This document shows, in pieces, positions 33,252 through 41,444 of a stretch of DNA of 64,000 nucleotides (position 1 is the first letter of the stretch; every line of letters begins with the position of its first letter). The position numbers were made by a program, and so were the translations under genes. Source of the DNA: Agrococcus sp. SGAir0287 (GTDB taxonomy: Bacteria; Actinomycetota; Actinomycetes; Actinomycetales; Microbacteriaceae); assembly GCF_005484985.1 (NCBI RefSeq), contig NZ_CP027942.1, forward strand, positions 2,232,001-2,296,000, given 5' to 3'. Under the pieces are notes generated by a model that saw only the letters and a list, made by a program, of their open reading frames with translations, did no database searches and had not been told where the DNA came from.

Positions 33252-34067
33252 ATGGTCCCCCGCATCCCCCTGCTCGACGGGTCGAGCATCCCGGCGATCG
33301 GCCTGGGGCTCTACAAGGTGCCACCCGAGGAGGCCGCGCGCGTCGTCGCCGACGGGATCGCGGCGGGGTACCGGCTCGTCGACGGCGCAGCGCTCTACGG
33401 CAACGAGGCCGAGATGGGCGCCGCCGTGCGCGCGAGCGGACTGCGCGACGAGCTGCAGGTCGTCACGAAGTTCTGGGGCGACCCCGTGCAGTCGTTCGAC
33501 GCCGCGCTCGCCGACTTCGCGGCCTCCGAGGCGCGCATCGGGCTCGACGTGATCGACGGCTACATGATCCACTGGCCCCGCGCGCCGCGCGGCACGTACG
33601 TCGAGACGTGGCGCGCGCTGCAGACGCTGCGCGACGAGGGCCGCGTGCGCTGGATCGGCGTGGCCAACTTCGGCATCGACGAGCTGCAGCGCCTCGCCGA
33701 CGAGACCGGCGAGTGGCCGGCCGTCAACCAGGTCGAGTCGCATCCGTGGCTGCCGCAGCGTGCGCTGCGGGCGTTCCACGCCGAGCACGGCATCGTCACG
33801 CAGGCCTGGAGCCCGCTGGGTCGCGGACGCCTGCTCGCCGACCCGACGATCGTCGCGATCGCCGAGGAGATGGATGCGACGCCCGCGCAGGTCGTGCTGC
33901 GCTGGCACCTGCAGCTCGGCGGCGCAGCCGTGCCGAAGTCGCTGCGCGCGGCCCGGCTCGCCGAGAACCTCGCCGAGATCGCGCCCCTCGACGACGCCGC
34001 GATGGCCCGCATCGCCTCGCTCGAGTCCGGCGAGCGCACCGGCACCGCGCCCGAGGATCGCCCATGA
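33252..34067 (+). CDS. Aldo/keto reductase
   Basis: 271 residues. Asp and Tyr in RLVDGAALYGNEAEMG, Lys in QVVTKFWGD and His in GYMIHWPRAPRG form the catalytic set. VANFGIDEL and QAWSPLGRGRLL follow, with AAVPKSLRAARLAEN as the cofactor pocket. The usual 'DTA' before Tyr is replaced by 'DGA'. It is related to, but clearly different from, the reductase at 11.1-11.9 kb. The stop overlaps the TetR start by 4 bp, so the regulator is probably specific for this gene. Confidence 0.92.
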   Translation: MVPRIPLLDGSSIPAIGLGLYKVPPEEAARVVADGIAAGYRLVDGAALYGNEAEMGAAVRASGLRDELQVVTKFWGDPVQSFDAALADFAASEARIGLDVIDGYMIHWPRAPRGTYVETWRALQTLRDEGRVRWIGVANFGIDELQRLADETGEWPAVNQVESHPWLPQRALRAFHAEHGIVTQAWSPLGRGRLLADPTIVAIAEEMDATPAQVVLRWHLQLGGAAVPKSLRAARLAENLAEIAPLDDAAMARIASLESGERTGTAPEDRP

Positions 34068-35023
34068 GCCAGCCCGCCTCCGTCCCGACGCCCGGCGCCC
34101 CCGTGCTGCCGCACGCCGTCGCGATCGCATGGGGCGTCGCCGAGCTGCCGCAGCGCGGCCCGAAGCGCGAGCTGTCGACCGAGCGCATCGTCGAGGCCGC
34201 CATCCGCATCGCCGACGCCGACGGCCTCGAGGCCGTGAGCATGGGCAAGGTCGCGACGGCGCTCGGCTTCACGCCCATGTCGCTCTACCGCTACGTGACG
34301 GGCAAGGACGACCTGCTGCTGCTCATGGCCGACACGGCCTCCGCCATCCCGACGACGTCGACCGAGGGCGACTGGCGCACACGGCTGCGCACGTGGGCGA
34401 CCGCGGTGCGCGCCGGCTATCAGCGGCATCCGTGGCTCGCGAGCATGCCGCCGTCGGCGACGCCCACGACGCCGAACCGCCTCGCGATCCTCGACGGCGC
34501 GCTCGGCGCGATGCGCGAGCTGCACCTGCCGGACGAGTCGAAGGTCTCGATCGCGCTGCTGCTCATGGGCTACATCGGCCTCTTCGGCGAGGCCGGCCAC
34601 GAGACGCGGATCGACGACGGCATGCGCACGGCGCTGCGCGAGCTCGTCACCGACGAGCGCTTCCCGCACCTCGCGGGCGCCGTTCGCGACGGCATCCTCG
34701 ACGAGCCCCTCGCGAGCACCGACCGCGCCTTCTTCTTCGGCCTCAACCGGCTGCTCGACGGCCTGCAGGCGTGGATCGACCGCGGCGGGCACGACGACGC
34801 GGCCATCGATCGCATCCCCGCAGCCGCCACCTCGGATCGCAAGGTCAAGGAGGCGATGCAGGACGTGGCGCGAGCGGAGGCGCGGCTCGCCGAGGCTCGA
34901 CGCGAGGCGCAGAAGGTGGCCGAGCGGGCGATCGAGCGCGAGGCCGCTGCCGAGGAGAAGGCGCGCGAACGCGAGGCCAGGGCGCAGGAGAAGGCCGAGG
35001 CGAAGGCGCGCAAGCGCTCCTGA
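34064..35023 (+). CDS. TetR family regulator with long coiled-coil tail
   Basis: 319 residues, much longer than a typical TetR (about 200). The helix-turn-helix lies near residues 35-85 (STERIVEAAIRIADADGLEA then MGKVATALGFTPMSLYRYV). The ligand domain has the TetR_C-like segment HPWLASMPPSATPTTPNRLA. From about residue 255 to the end the protein is almost only Ala, Glu, Arg and Lys (EARLAEARREAQKVAERAIE and on), a predicted coiled coil or single alpha-helix. It is co-translated with the aldo/keto reductase and may control it and the neighbouring MFS gene. Confidence 0.92.
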   Translation: MSQPASVPTPGAPVLPHAVAIAWGVAELPQRGPKRELSTERIVEAAIRIADADGLEAVSMGKVATALGFTPMSLYRYVTGKDDLLLLMADTASAIPTTSTEGDWRTRLRTWATAVRAGYQRHPWLASMPPSATPTTPNRLAILDGALGAMRELHLPDESKVSIALLLMGYIGLFGEAGHETRIDDGMRTALRELVTDERFPHLAGAVRDGILDEPLASTDRAFFFGLNRLLDGLQAWIDRGGHDDAAIDRIPAAATSDRKVKEAMQDVARAEARLAEARREAQKVAERAIEREAAAEEKAREREARAQEKAEAKARKRS

Positions 35024-35085
35024 CGCACCGCTCGGACGTGCGAGAGGCGGCTGCGGTTGGGCTGCGCACGCCCACTGCATCGCCC

Positions 35086-35091
35086 TACCGT
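35086..35091 (+). promoter_or_regulatory. Leaderless -10 of the DUF4349 gene
   Basis: TACCGT, 6 nt before ATG 35098. Confidence 0.5.
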
Positions 35092-35097
35092 GCGAGG

Positions 35098-35985
35098 ATG
35101 CGCCTCCTCGCTCCCCTCGCCGCCGTCGCGGCGCTCCTCCTGGCCGGCTGCGCGGCTCCGCTCGGCGGCGCGAGCGCCGAGTCGGCGCCGCAGCCCGCGC
35201 CCGCCCAGCCCGCTCCCGACGTCGCGGGCGGCGACGGCCAGGGCGCGTCGCAGCCCTCGGCCGCGCACGCCGACGAGGCCGTGATCGTCACCGGCTGGGT
35301 CCAGCTCGTCGCCGAGGCGCCCGCCGAGGCCGCGGATGCCGCGGCCGCGCTCGCCGAGGACGCGGGCGGGTCCGTCTCGTCCCGGTCCGAGTCGGCGGGC
35401 TCCGGCGACGTGCCCGAGCGAGCGGAGCTCACGCTGCGCGTGCCCGCCGACGCCGTCGACGCGCTGCTCGACGACCTGCGCGACGTCGGCGACGTGCGCG
35501 ACGTCGACGTCACGAGCGTCGACGTGAGCCAGGAGGTCCTCGACCTCGACGTGCGGGTCGCGTCGGCGCGCGCCTCGGTCGATCGGCTGACGGCGCTGCT
35601 CGCGACCGCCGCCGACACCGCGACGCTGCTCGAGATCGAGGGACAGCTCACGACGCGCACGAGCGAGCTCGAGTCGCTCCTCGCGCAGCAGTCGGCGCTC
35701 GCCGACCAGGTGGCGCTGTCGACGATCACCGTCTCGATCGCATCCGTCGCGGTCGCGCCCGAGGAGCCGCCCGCCACGTTCGTCGACGGCCTCCTCACCG
35801 GTTGGTCGGCGCTCGCCGCCACCGCCTCCGGTGCCGCCGTCGTCGCAGGCGCCGCGCTGCCGTGGATCGTCGCCCTCGCCATCCCCGTCGCCGTCGTCGT
35901 GCTCGTCGTGCGTGCACGGCGCCGCACGTCGGCGCCGTCCCCCAGCGCGCCTCCGCCCGGGGACGACGCGGCGCGCCTAGCATGA
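35098..35985 (+). CDS. DUF4349 lipoprotein
   Basis: 295 residues. Lipoprotein signal (PLAAVAALLLAGC), an Ala/Pro-rich spacer, then the DUF4349 domain (about residues 60-235). Its signature parts are AELTLRVPADAVDALLDDL, VTSVDVSQEVLDLDVRVASA and a coiled-coil hairpin RLTALLATAADTATLLEIEG; a membrane helix near residue 250 and a short basic tail follow. The domain is common in cell-envelope proteins of actinobacteria and firmicutes, with no proven activity. Its end overlaps the promoter of the protease gene. Confidence 0.9.
   Translation: MRLLAPLAAVAALLLAGCAAPLGGASAESAPQPAPAQPAPDVAGGDGQGASQPSAAHADEAVIVTGWVQLVAEAPAEAADAAAALAEDAGGSVSSRSESAGSGDVPERAELTLRVPADAVDALLDDLRDVGDVRDVDVTSVDVSQEVLDLDVRVASARASVDRLTALLATAADTATLLEIEGQLTTRTSELESLLAQQSALADQVALSTITVSIASVAVAPEEPPATFVDGLLTGWSALAATASGAAVVAGAALPWIVALAIPVAVVVLVVRARRRTSAPSPSAPPPGDDAARLA
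35978..35983 (+). promoter_or_regulatory. Leaderless -10 of the S1 protease gene
   Basis: TAGCAT inside the last codons of the DUF4349 gene, overlapping its stop codon region, 6 nt before GTG 35990. Confidence 0.45.
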
Positions 35986-35989
35986 CGGC

Positions 35990-37249
35990 GTGCGGCGTGC
36001 GACCAGGTGGATGACGCTCGCGACGGCTGCGCTCGTCGCAGCCCTCGTCGTGCCCGCGACCGCGACGCCCGCGCCGGCCGCGCCGCCCGTCGCGACGGCC
36101 GACGTCGAGGCGACGCAGCGCCTGCAGCTCGAGGTGCTCGACGAGATCGCGCGCTGGGATGCGCTCCAGCCCGTCTCGGCGCTCGGCTCGACCGCCATCG
36201 TGCCGGAGACCGGCGAGGTCACGGTGGGCTGGGTCGGCGACGTGCCCGCCGAGGTGCGCGACCTCGCGGCGGCTCCCGGCGTCGCCGTGGCGTTCGTCGC
36301 CGAGGAGCGCAGCGCGCAGGAGCTCGCGTCGGGCCTCCTCGACGCAGCGGCATCGCTGCCGAACGATGCGCCCGTGACGTTCGAGGTCGACGGCGAGGAG
36401 GTCACGGTCGCCGTCCCGACGCCGGAGGCCGCCGCCGCCGCCGGCGTGGAGGCGCTGCCGCTCGACGCCGCGGGCGTCGCCGCGATCGAGGACGCCGTCG
36501 CTCAGGCGACGGGCGGCGCGTCCGTGGAGGTCGAGGCGGTCGACGAGGTGCCCGACACGACCGCGCGACGCGGCGACGTGCAGGACCTGCTGGGCGGCTC
36601 GACGTATGCGACGCGCCTGCCCTCCGGCGCCAACCAGTGGTGCACGAGCGGCTTCCAGGCCGTCTCCGGGCACTTCCAGCACTTCGTCACCGCGGCGCAC
36701 TGCAGCAACTGGGCCGACGGCCTCGCCGCGCTCGCGTCGGGCGGCCAGACGCTCGGCGTCACCACGGGGGCGAGCACGCTCGTGCGCGGCGCCGACTCCT
36801 ACGACCTCCAGCTCGTGCGGCTCGGCCTCGACGTGCGCAACCGTCCCGACATCTACACGAGCGACTCCACCTCGCTGCGGGTGAGCGGCTGGCTGCGGTC
36901 GCTGCCCGCCGGCACCTACCTGTGCAAGTCGGGCACGACCTCCGGCAACGTCTGCAACCTGCAGGTCACGGGCCCCGGCGTCGCCTGCTACGGCCTCGCC
37001 GGCGGTGGAGCGCAGTGCGTCGACATCGTGCGCGTCACGTCCACGAGCGGCACGGCCTTCTGCCTGGGCGACTCCGGCGGCCCCGTCTACACGTGGGGCG
37101 ACGGCGGCACGGTGCTCGCCGCCGGCGTCGTGAGCGGCGTGCGCCTCGCCGCAGCGGGCGACCGGTGCTCGACCCTCGGGTACCTCGCACCCATCGCCGA
37201 CCTCATGCGCGTGCTGCCCGGGGTGCAGCTGCGGGCCGTGACGGTCTGA
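35990..37249 (+). CDS. Secreted trypsin-like serine protease (S1, streptogrisin-like)
   Basis: 419 residues. The signal peptide (ATAALVAALVVPATATPAPA) is followed by a pro-region of about 150 residues, in line with alpha-lytic/streptogrisin proteases. The mature domain has His in HFVTAAHCSNW, Asp in DSYDLQLVRLGL and Ser in CLGDSGGPVYTWG. Six or more cysteines suggest disulfides. It is expected to be exported and self-processed. The start GTG 35990 lies 4 nt after the previous stop with TAGCAT upstream. Confidence 0.93.
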   Translation: MRRATRWMTLATAALVAALVVPATATPAPAAPPVATADVEATQRLQLEVLDEIARWDALQPVSALGSTAIVPETGEVTVGWVGDVPAEVRDLAAAPGVAVAFVAEERSAQELASGLLDAAASLPNDAPVTFEVDGEEVTVAVPTPEAAAAAGVEALPLDAAGVAAIEDAVAQATGGASVEVEAVDEVPDTTARRGDVQDLLGGSTYATRLPSGANQWCTSGFQAVSGHFQHFVTAAHCSNWADGLAALASGGQTLGVTTGASTLVRGADSYDLQLVRLGLDVRNRPDIYTSDSTSLRVSGWLRSLPAGTYLCKSGTTSGNVCNLQVTGPGVACYGLAGGGAQCVDIVRVTSTSGTAFCLGDSGGPVYTWGDGGTVLAAGVVSGVRLAAAGDRCSTLGYLAPIADLMRVLPGVQLRAVTV

Positions 37250-37302
37250 CGCGCCGCGCGCATCCCCTTGCCGCACCGCGTGCGGCTCGCAAGGGTGGAG
37301 AC

Positions 37303-38571
37303 ATGCCTCTCGACCCGGATGCCGTGCTCGCCGCGATCGCCGACTGGGCGCCCGGACGCCGGTGGTATCCCCTCAAGGGCTCGGATGCCGCGCTGACGCT
37401 CGAGGCGCTGCTGCCCGTCGAGGACGAGGTCGCGATCGTGCTCGTGCGCGCCGGCGACGCGACGCTGCAGGTGCCCGTCGCGCTGCGGGACGAGCCGGGC
37501 GACGCCCCGATCGGGGTCGTCGACGGGCGCTGGCTCGTGGACGCGACGCACGACGCGGCGGCGCTGCAGGCGATGCTGCGCCCGTCGGACGCCCTCGCCG
37601 TCGACGGCCGGGTGCCGCCCGTCGACGCCGTGCGCGTCATCACGTCCGAGCAGTCGAACACCTCGGTGATCGGCACGGCCGAGCCGCCGTGGATCGCGAA
37701 GGTCTTCCGCGTCGTCGACGACGGCGAGCACCCCGACGTCGCGGTCACGGGAGCCCTCACGCGCGCGGGCTGCGACCGCGTGCCCGCGCTGCTCGCCGCG
37801 TCGCGCGCCACGTGGAGCGCAGGCGGCGTCACCCGCTCCGCCGGCCTCGCCGCGGTGTCCGAGTTCGTCGCGGGCGCCGACGACGCGTGGACCCTCGTGC
37901 GCGACGATGCCGTGCGCGCGCTGCGCGGCGAGGCGCGCGACGACCTCGCGATCGAGGACCTCGGCCGCGCGGTCGCGCAGGTCCACGTCGCGCTCGCGGA
38001 GACGCTCGGCGCGCGCGGCGCGGACCAGGCGGCGTCGGATGCGTTCGTCGAGACGCTGCGGTCCCGCGTGCGGTGGGCGCGAGAGCAGTCGCGCGGCGCC
38101 CTCGCGCACCTCGACGACGCCATCGACGCGCACGTCGGCACGTTCGACGCGCTGCGCGTCGGCCTCGTGCAGCGCATCCACGGCGACCTGCACCTCGGGC
38201 AGGTGCTGCGCCAGCACGGACGCGGCTACCTGCTGCTCGACTTCGAGGGCGAGCCGCTGCGACCGCTCGCCGAGCGTCTGCTGCCCGAGCCGACCGAGCG
38301 GGACGTCGCCGGGATGCTCCGCTCCTTCGACTACGCGGCGGGAGCGGCCGCGATCGAGGTCGGCGTCGACGTCGCGAGCGCCGCGGCATGGACGGCGAGC
38401 ACGGAGGCCGCGTTCCTCGCCGGCTACCGCACGGTGCGCGGCGAGGGCGACCCCGCGCTCATCCGCGCGCTCCTCGTCGACAAGGCGCTCTACGAGGTCG
38501 TCTACGAGGTGCGCAGCCGACCCGACTGGGTGCCGATCCCACGCTCGGCGCTCGAGCGGCTGCTCGCGTGA
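37303..38571 (+). CDS. Maltokinase-family (APH-fold) sugar kinase
   Basis: 422 residues. The N-terminal cap (WAPGRRWYPLKG) is typical of actinobacterial maltokinase Mak/Pep2. The kinase core has the catalytic loop VQRIHGDLHLGQVLR and the metal-binding LLDFEGEPLRPLAER. Maltokinases phosphorylate maltose for the GlgE alpha-glucan route, but no treS, glgE or glgB is nearby. Actinobacterial glucosamine kinases share the same fold and motifs, so the substrate is uncertain. GGAG precedes the ATG, and AAGGGT lies 6 nt upstream. Confidence 0.88.
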   Translation: MPLDPDAVLAAIADWAPGRRWYPLKGSDAALTLEALLPVEDEVAIVLVRAGDATLQVPVALRDEPGDAPIGVVDGRWLVDATHDAAALQAMLRPSDALAVDGRVPPVDAVRVITSEQSNTSVIGTAEPPWIAKVFRVVDDGEHPDVAVTGALTRAGCDRVPALLAASRATWSAGGVTRSAGLAAVSEFVAGADDAWTLVRDDAVRALRGEARDDLAIEDLGRAVAQVHVALAETLGARGADQAASDAFVETLRSRVRWAREQSRGALAHLDDAIDAHVGTFDALRVGLVQRIHGDLHLGQVLRQHGRGYLLLDFEGEPLRPLAERLLPEPTERDVAGMLRSFDYAAGAAAIEVGVDVASAAAWTASTEAAFLAGYRTVRGEGDPALIRALLVDKALYEVVYEVRSRPDWVPIPRSALERLLA

Positions 38572-38590
38572 TCGCGAGCGACGCGCAGCG

Positions 38591-38935
38591 TCAGCGAGCC
38601 TCGTAGGCCTCGACGACGTTCGCGGGGATGCGTCCGCGAGTGGCGACCTGGTAGCCGTTCGCGGCCGCCCACTCGCGGATCGCCTGGACGTCCTTCGACG
38701 CGCGGGACGAGCCGGAGCGTCGCGACGACGAGCGCGTGCTCGAGGAGCTCGAGACGCGACGCGACGCCGCGATCCACGGCTCGAGCGCAGCGCGCAGCTC
38801 GTCGGCGTGCTCGTGCGTGAGGTCGATCTCGTACTGGGCACCGTCGAGCGAGAAGGCGACCGTGCGCCCCGCGCCGTCCGCCAGCCGCTCCCCGGAGATG
38901 TCGTCGACGATCTCGACGATGGTCTGCTTCGCCAT
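38591..38935 (-). CDS. lsr2: Lsr2-family nucleoid-associated protein
   Basis: 114 residues, the normal length. The N-terminal oligomerisation domain starts AKQTIVEIVDDISGE and includes VAFSLDGAQYEIDLTHEHAD. A Ser/Arg-rich linker (about 67-80) leads to the C-terminal DNA-binding domain with IREWAAANGYQVATRGRIP, whose 'RGRIP' is the AT-hook-like minor-groove motif. Lsr2 silences AT-rich and acquired DNA. The gene sits immediately before a polysaccharide operon, and its own promoter lies in the most AT-rich stretch of the window. Confidence 0.97.
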   Translation of the reverse strand: MAKQTIVEIVDDISGERLADGAGRTVAFSLDGAQYEIDLTHEHADELRAALEPWIAASRRVSSSSSTRSSSRRSGSSRASKDVQAIREWAAANGYQVATRGRIPANVVEAYEAR

Positions 38936-38940
38936 GCTGG

Positions 38941-39012
38941 GAATGGTAATGCATTCGACACGGAATGCGAATTCCATTCGCAATTGCGCGCGCATTCCGA
39001 CATTCTCGAATG
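38941..39012. promoter_or_regulatory. AT-rich phased array of GAATG/CATTC motifs upstream of lsr2
   Basis: Seven copies of the pentamer GAATG (either strand) in 72 bp, starting at 38941, 38952, 38963, 38975, 38993, 39001 and 39008. The first four alternate in orientation and are 11, 11 and 12 bp apart, about one helical turn. The first copy overlaps the lsr2 -10. Lsr2 autoregulation or a separate repressor would both fit. Confidence 0.75.
38943..38948 (-). promoter_or_regulatory. Leaderless -10 of lsr2
   Basis: TACCAT on the minus strand, 7 nt from ATG 38935, embedded in the GAATG array. Confidence 0.5.
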
Positions 39013-39251
39013 CAGGACGCGGCCACGATGCGCACGCGCTGAGGGGGTGCCCGCCGGTCGCATCGGGCACCCGGGATCGCAGCGGCTGTCGGAGCGTTCG
39101 ATGAGCACGGCTCGAACGCTCGGAAGGGCGCGCGGGGTACGGCGTCCCCTTTCCATCCCATCGTTCTGAGACGCGCACACCGACGGAATCGACAGGTTCG
39201 TACCCTCCCGCCGTCGTCGGCCCGCCCGGCTGCGATGGTTGCCGCGTTCGC

Positions 39252-39290
39252 TGCGGACTGAGCAAGGCTCACGGAGCCCCTCAGTCCGCA
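39252..39290 (+). promoter_or_regulatory. Nested leader hairpin upstream of the polysaccharide operon
   Basis: TGCGGACTGAG (39252-39262) pairs perfectly with CTCAGTCCGCA (39280-39290). The 17-nt interior can form a second stem, GGCTC (39266-39270) with GAGCC (39274-39278). It ends 26 nt before the first start codon, so it could act as an attenuator or protein-binding leader. Confidence 0.55.
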
Positions 39291-39316
39291 TTACCGGATG
39301 CGAAGGGGGCTTCGCC

Positions 39317-40459
39317 GTGCAGGACGTGACGGATGCGCGGGCTCGGGTGCGACTCGAGCCGGGCGCCGAGGTGCGCATCGCGAGCGATCGACTGCCGTGG
39401 CGCTCGCCCATCGCGACGACGACCGGGCTGCGGAGCCTCGACGCCGCGCACGCCTCGGATCGCGCGGTCTGGCTCCGCCGATGGCGCGCCGCGGGGCGCG
39501 AGCCGTTCGCGCACCCGGCGTTCGGCGAGCTGTTCGCCGAGCCCGGCGACCACGTCGTCGCCCTCACGACCGACGCGGGCGTGCTCATGCCGCTCCGCCT
39601 CCGCGCCATCCCCGGCGCGATGGGGATGCTCGACGCGACGGGTCCGTACGGCTACGGCGGTGCGTACCGGCCGGCGCACGCCGCGGGACGCCAGCCCGAG
39701 CTGTGGTCGGCGGTCGCGAGCTGGGCGCGCAGGCACCAGGTCGTGACCGCCTTCTCGCGCATGCACCCGTTCGACGACGAGGTCGTGCAGCCGCCGTCGT
39801 CGTGCCTCGTCGACCGCAGCGTCACGGTCGTGCGCACGGTGCTCGCCGACGACGAGGCCGTGCTCGCCGACGCGGACCGCAAGGTCCGCAAGAACGTGCG
39901 CCGCGCGATCGACGACGGCATCGAGGTGCGGGTCACGTCGTCGCTCGACGACGCCGACGCGTTCGCGCGCATCTACGCCGCGACGATGGAGCGCCGCGGC
40001 GCCGACGCCCGCTACCGCTTCGAGTCCGCGTTCTTCGACCGGCTGCATCGCGAGCTGGCCGGCAGCTTCGTGTACGCGACGGCGACGCAAGGGGGCCGCG
40101 TCGTCTCGAGCGAGCTCGTGCTGCACTCCGAGCGCCACGCGTACTCGTTCCTCGGCGGCACCGACGAGCGCGCCTTCGCGAGCCGGCCGAACGAGCTGCT
40201 GAAGCTCGCCGTCGTGCGCTGGTGCCGCGAGCAGGGCATCGCCGACTACGTGCTCGGCGGCGGCGCGACGCCGGGCGACGGGATCGAGCGCTACAAGCGC
40301 GCCTTCGCGCCGACGGGGGCGCGCCCCTTCCGCACCCTCGAGCTCGTGCTCGACCCCGAGGAGGAGTCGCGGCTGTCGCAGGGCTGCGCGACGGCGTCGT
40401 TCCCCGCCTATCGCGGCGAGACGGGCGCGGGCGTCGTGACGACGGGGCGCCGAGCATGA
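39317..40459 (+). CDS. FemAB/GNAT-fold acyltransferase-like protein
   Basis: 380 residues with tandem GNAT folds as in FemX/FemAB and 'BioF2-like' acetyltransferases. FAHPAFGELF is near the N-terminus, and the second fold contains RKVRKNVRRAIDDGIEVRV, FARIYAATMERRGAD and YATATQGGRVVSSELVLHS. LGGTDERAFASRPNELLKLA and LGGGATPGDGIERYKRAFAP close the acceptor site. Family members aminoacylate peptidoglycan precursors or acylate sugars. The position as first gene of the operon favours a sugar or wall modification. GTG 39317 has AAGGGGG 7 nt upstream. A 4-bp overlap joins it to the LCP gene. Confidence 0.85.
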   Translation: MQDVTDARARVRLEPGAEVRIASDRLPWRSPIATTTGLRSLDAAHASDRAVWLRRWRAAGREPFAHPAFGELFAEPGDHVVALTTDAGVLMPLRLRAIPGAMGMLDATGPYGYGGAYRPAHAAGRQPELWSAVASWARRHQVVTAFSRMHPFDDEVVQPPSSCLVDRSVTVVRTVLADDEAVLADADRKVRKNVRRAIDDGIEVRVTSSLDDADAFARIYAATMERRGADARYRFESAFFDRLHRELAGSFVYATATQGGRVVSSELVLHSERHAYSFLGGTDERAFASRPNELLKLAVVRWCREQGIADYVLGGGATPGDGIERYKRAFAPTGARPFRTLELVLDPEEESRLSQGCATASFPAYRGETGAGVVTTGRRA

Positions 40460-41433
40460 CGCGCGCGACGCGCGTGCGCCGCATCGTCGCGCTCGCAGCG
40501 GCGGGCGTGGTCATCGCGGTCGTCGCGACGCTCGGCACCGTCGCCGCGCGCATCGACGCGGCGGTCGACGGCGTCGAGCGGGTGCCCGACGCGTTCCCCG
40601 CCGAGGCCGATCGCCCGGCGCCGCATCCGACGGGCGCCCCCGCACCCCGGAACTACCTGCTGCTGGGCAGCGACGCTCGCGGCGAGGGCGGCTCGCTGCT
40701 GACGAGCCTCGGCGATCGCGCCGACGCGATCCTGCTCGTCCACGTGCCTGCGGATCGTCGCTCGGTGCAGGTCATCTCCATCATGCGCGACCTGTGGGTC
40801 ACGATCCCCGGGCACGGCGAGGCGAAGATCAACGCCGCGCTCGCGTACGGCGGGGTGCCGCTCATGGTGCAGGTCGTCGAGTCGCTCGTCGGGCAGCGGA
40901 TCGACGACGTCGCGATCGTCGACTTCGCCGGGTTCGGCGCGATCACCGACGCCGTCGGCGGCGTCACGGTGCAGAACGAGGTCGCGTTCTCGGTCGACGA
41001 CATGCAGTTCGCGCAGGGAGCCATCCGCCTCACGGGCGCGGACGCGCTCGCCTACGTGCGCGATCGGTACTCGTTCCCCGACGGCGACTACCAGCGCGTG
41101 CGCAACCAGCAGGCGTACCTCCGCGGCCTCCTCGACGCCGTGCTGCAGCCATCGGTGCTCGCGAATCCCTTCGCGATCGCGGACCTCGCGGATGCGGTCG
41201 CCGGCCACGTCGCCGCGACCGACGGCCTCACGACCGACGCGCTCGTCGGGCTCGCCGGCGAGCTCGCGGCGCAGGGCACGCCCGAGGTCGGCACCTTCAC
41301 GCTGCCGACCGACGGCACGGCCATGATCGGCGACCAGTCGGTCGTGCTGCTCGACGCGGCCGGGCTCGCGGTCGTGCAGGCAGCGCTCCAGCAGCCGTCC
41401 ATGACGGGCTTCGCGCCTCCGGCGGAGCGGTGA
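40456..41433 (+). CDS. LytR-CpsA-Psr (LCP) family cell-wall polymer ligase
   Basis: 325 residues. One N-terminal membrane anchor (IVALAAAGVVIAVVATLGTV) precedes an extracellular LCP domain. Motifs include YLLLGSDARGEGG, DAILLVHVPADRRSVQV, SIMRDLWVTIPGHGEAKINA, and the polyprenyl-phosphate-binding arginines in YVRDRYSFPDGDYQRVRNQQ. LCP enzymes transfer polyprenyl-linked glycopolymers to peptidoglycan, so this protein probably attaches the polysaccharide made by the operon. Confidence 0.95.
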   Translation: MTRATRVRRIVALAAAGVVIAVVATLGTVAARIDAAVDGVERVPDAFPAEADRPAPHPTGAPAPRNYLLLGSDARGEGGSLLTSLGDRADAILLVHVPADRRSVQVISIMRDLWVTIPGHGEAKINAALAYGGVPLMVQVVESLVGQRIDDVAIVDFAGFGAITDAVGGVTVQNEVAFSVDDMQFAQGAIRLTGADALAYVRDRYSFPDGDYQRVRNQQAYLRGLLDAVLQPSVLANPFAIADLADAVAGHVAATDGLTTDALVGLAGELAAQGTPEVGTFTLPTDGTAMIGDQSVVLLDAAGLAVVQAALQQPSMTGFAPPAER

Positions 41434-41444
41434 GGGAGGGCGGG

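Larger units (their letters stand above)
38936..39316. other. 381-bp divergent intergenic region, lsr2 / polysaccharide operon
   Basis: It holds the AT-rich lsr2 promoter array (38941-39012). Next is an inverted repeat GAGCGTTCG (39092-39100) / CGAACGCTC (39113-39121). A GGGG-CCCC hairpin followed by TTT lies near 39133-39151. A TACCCT at 39201-39206 could be the operon's -10, and a nested hairpin at 39252-39290 would then be in the mRNA leader. Confidence 0.6.
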
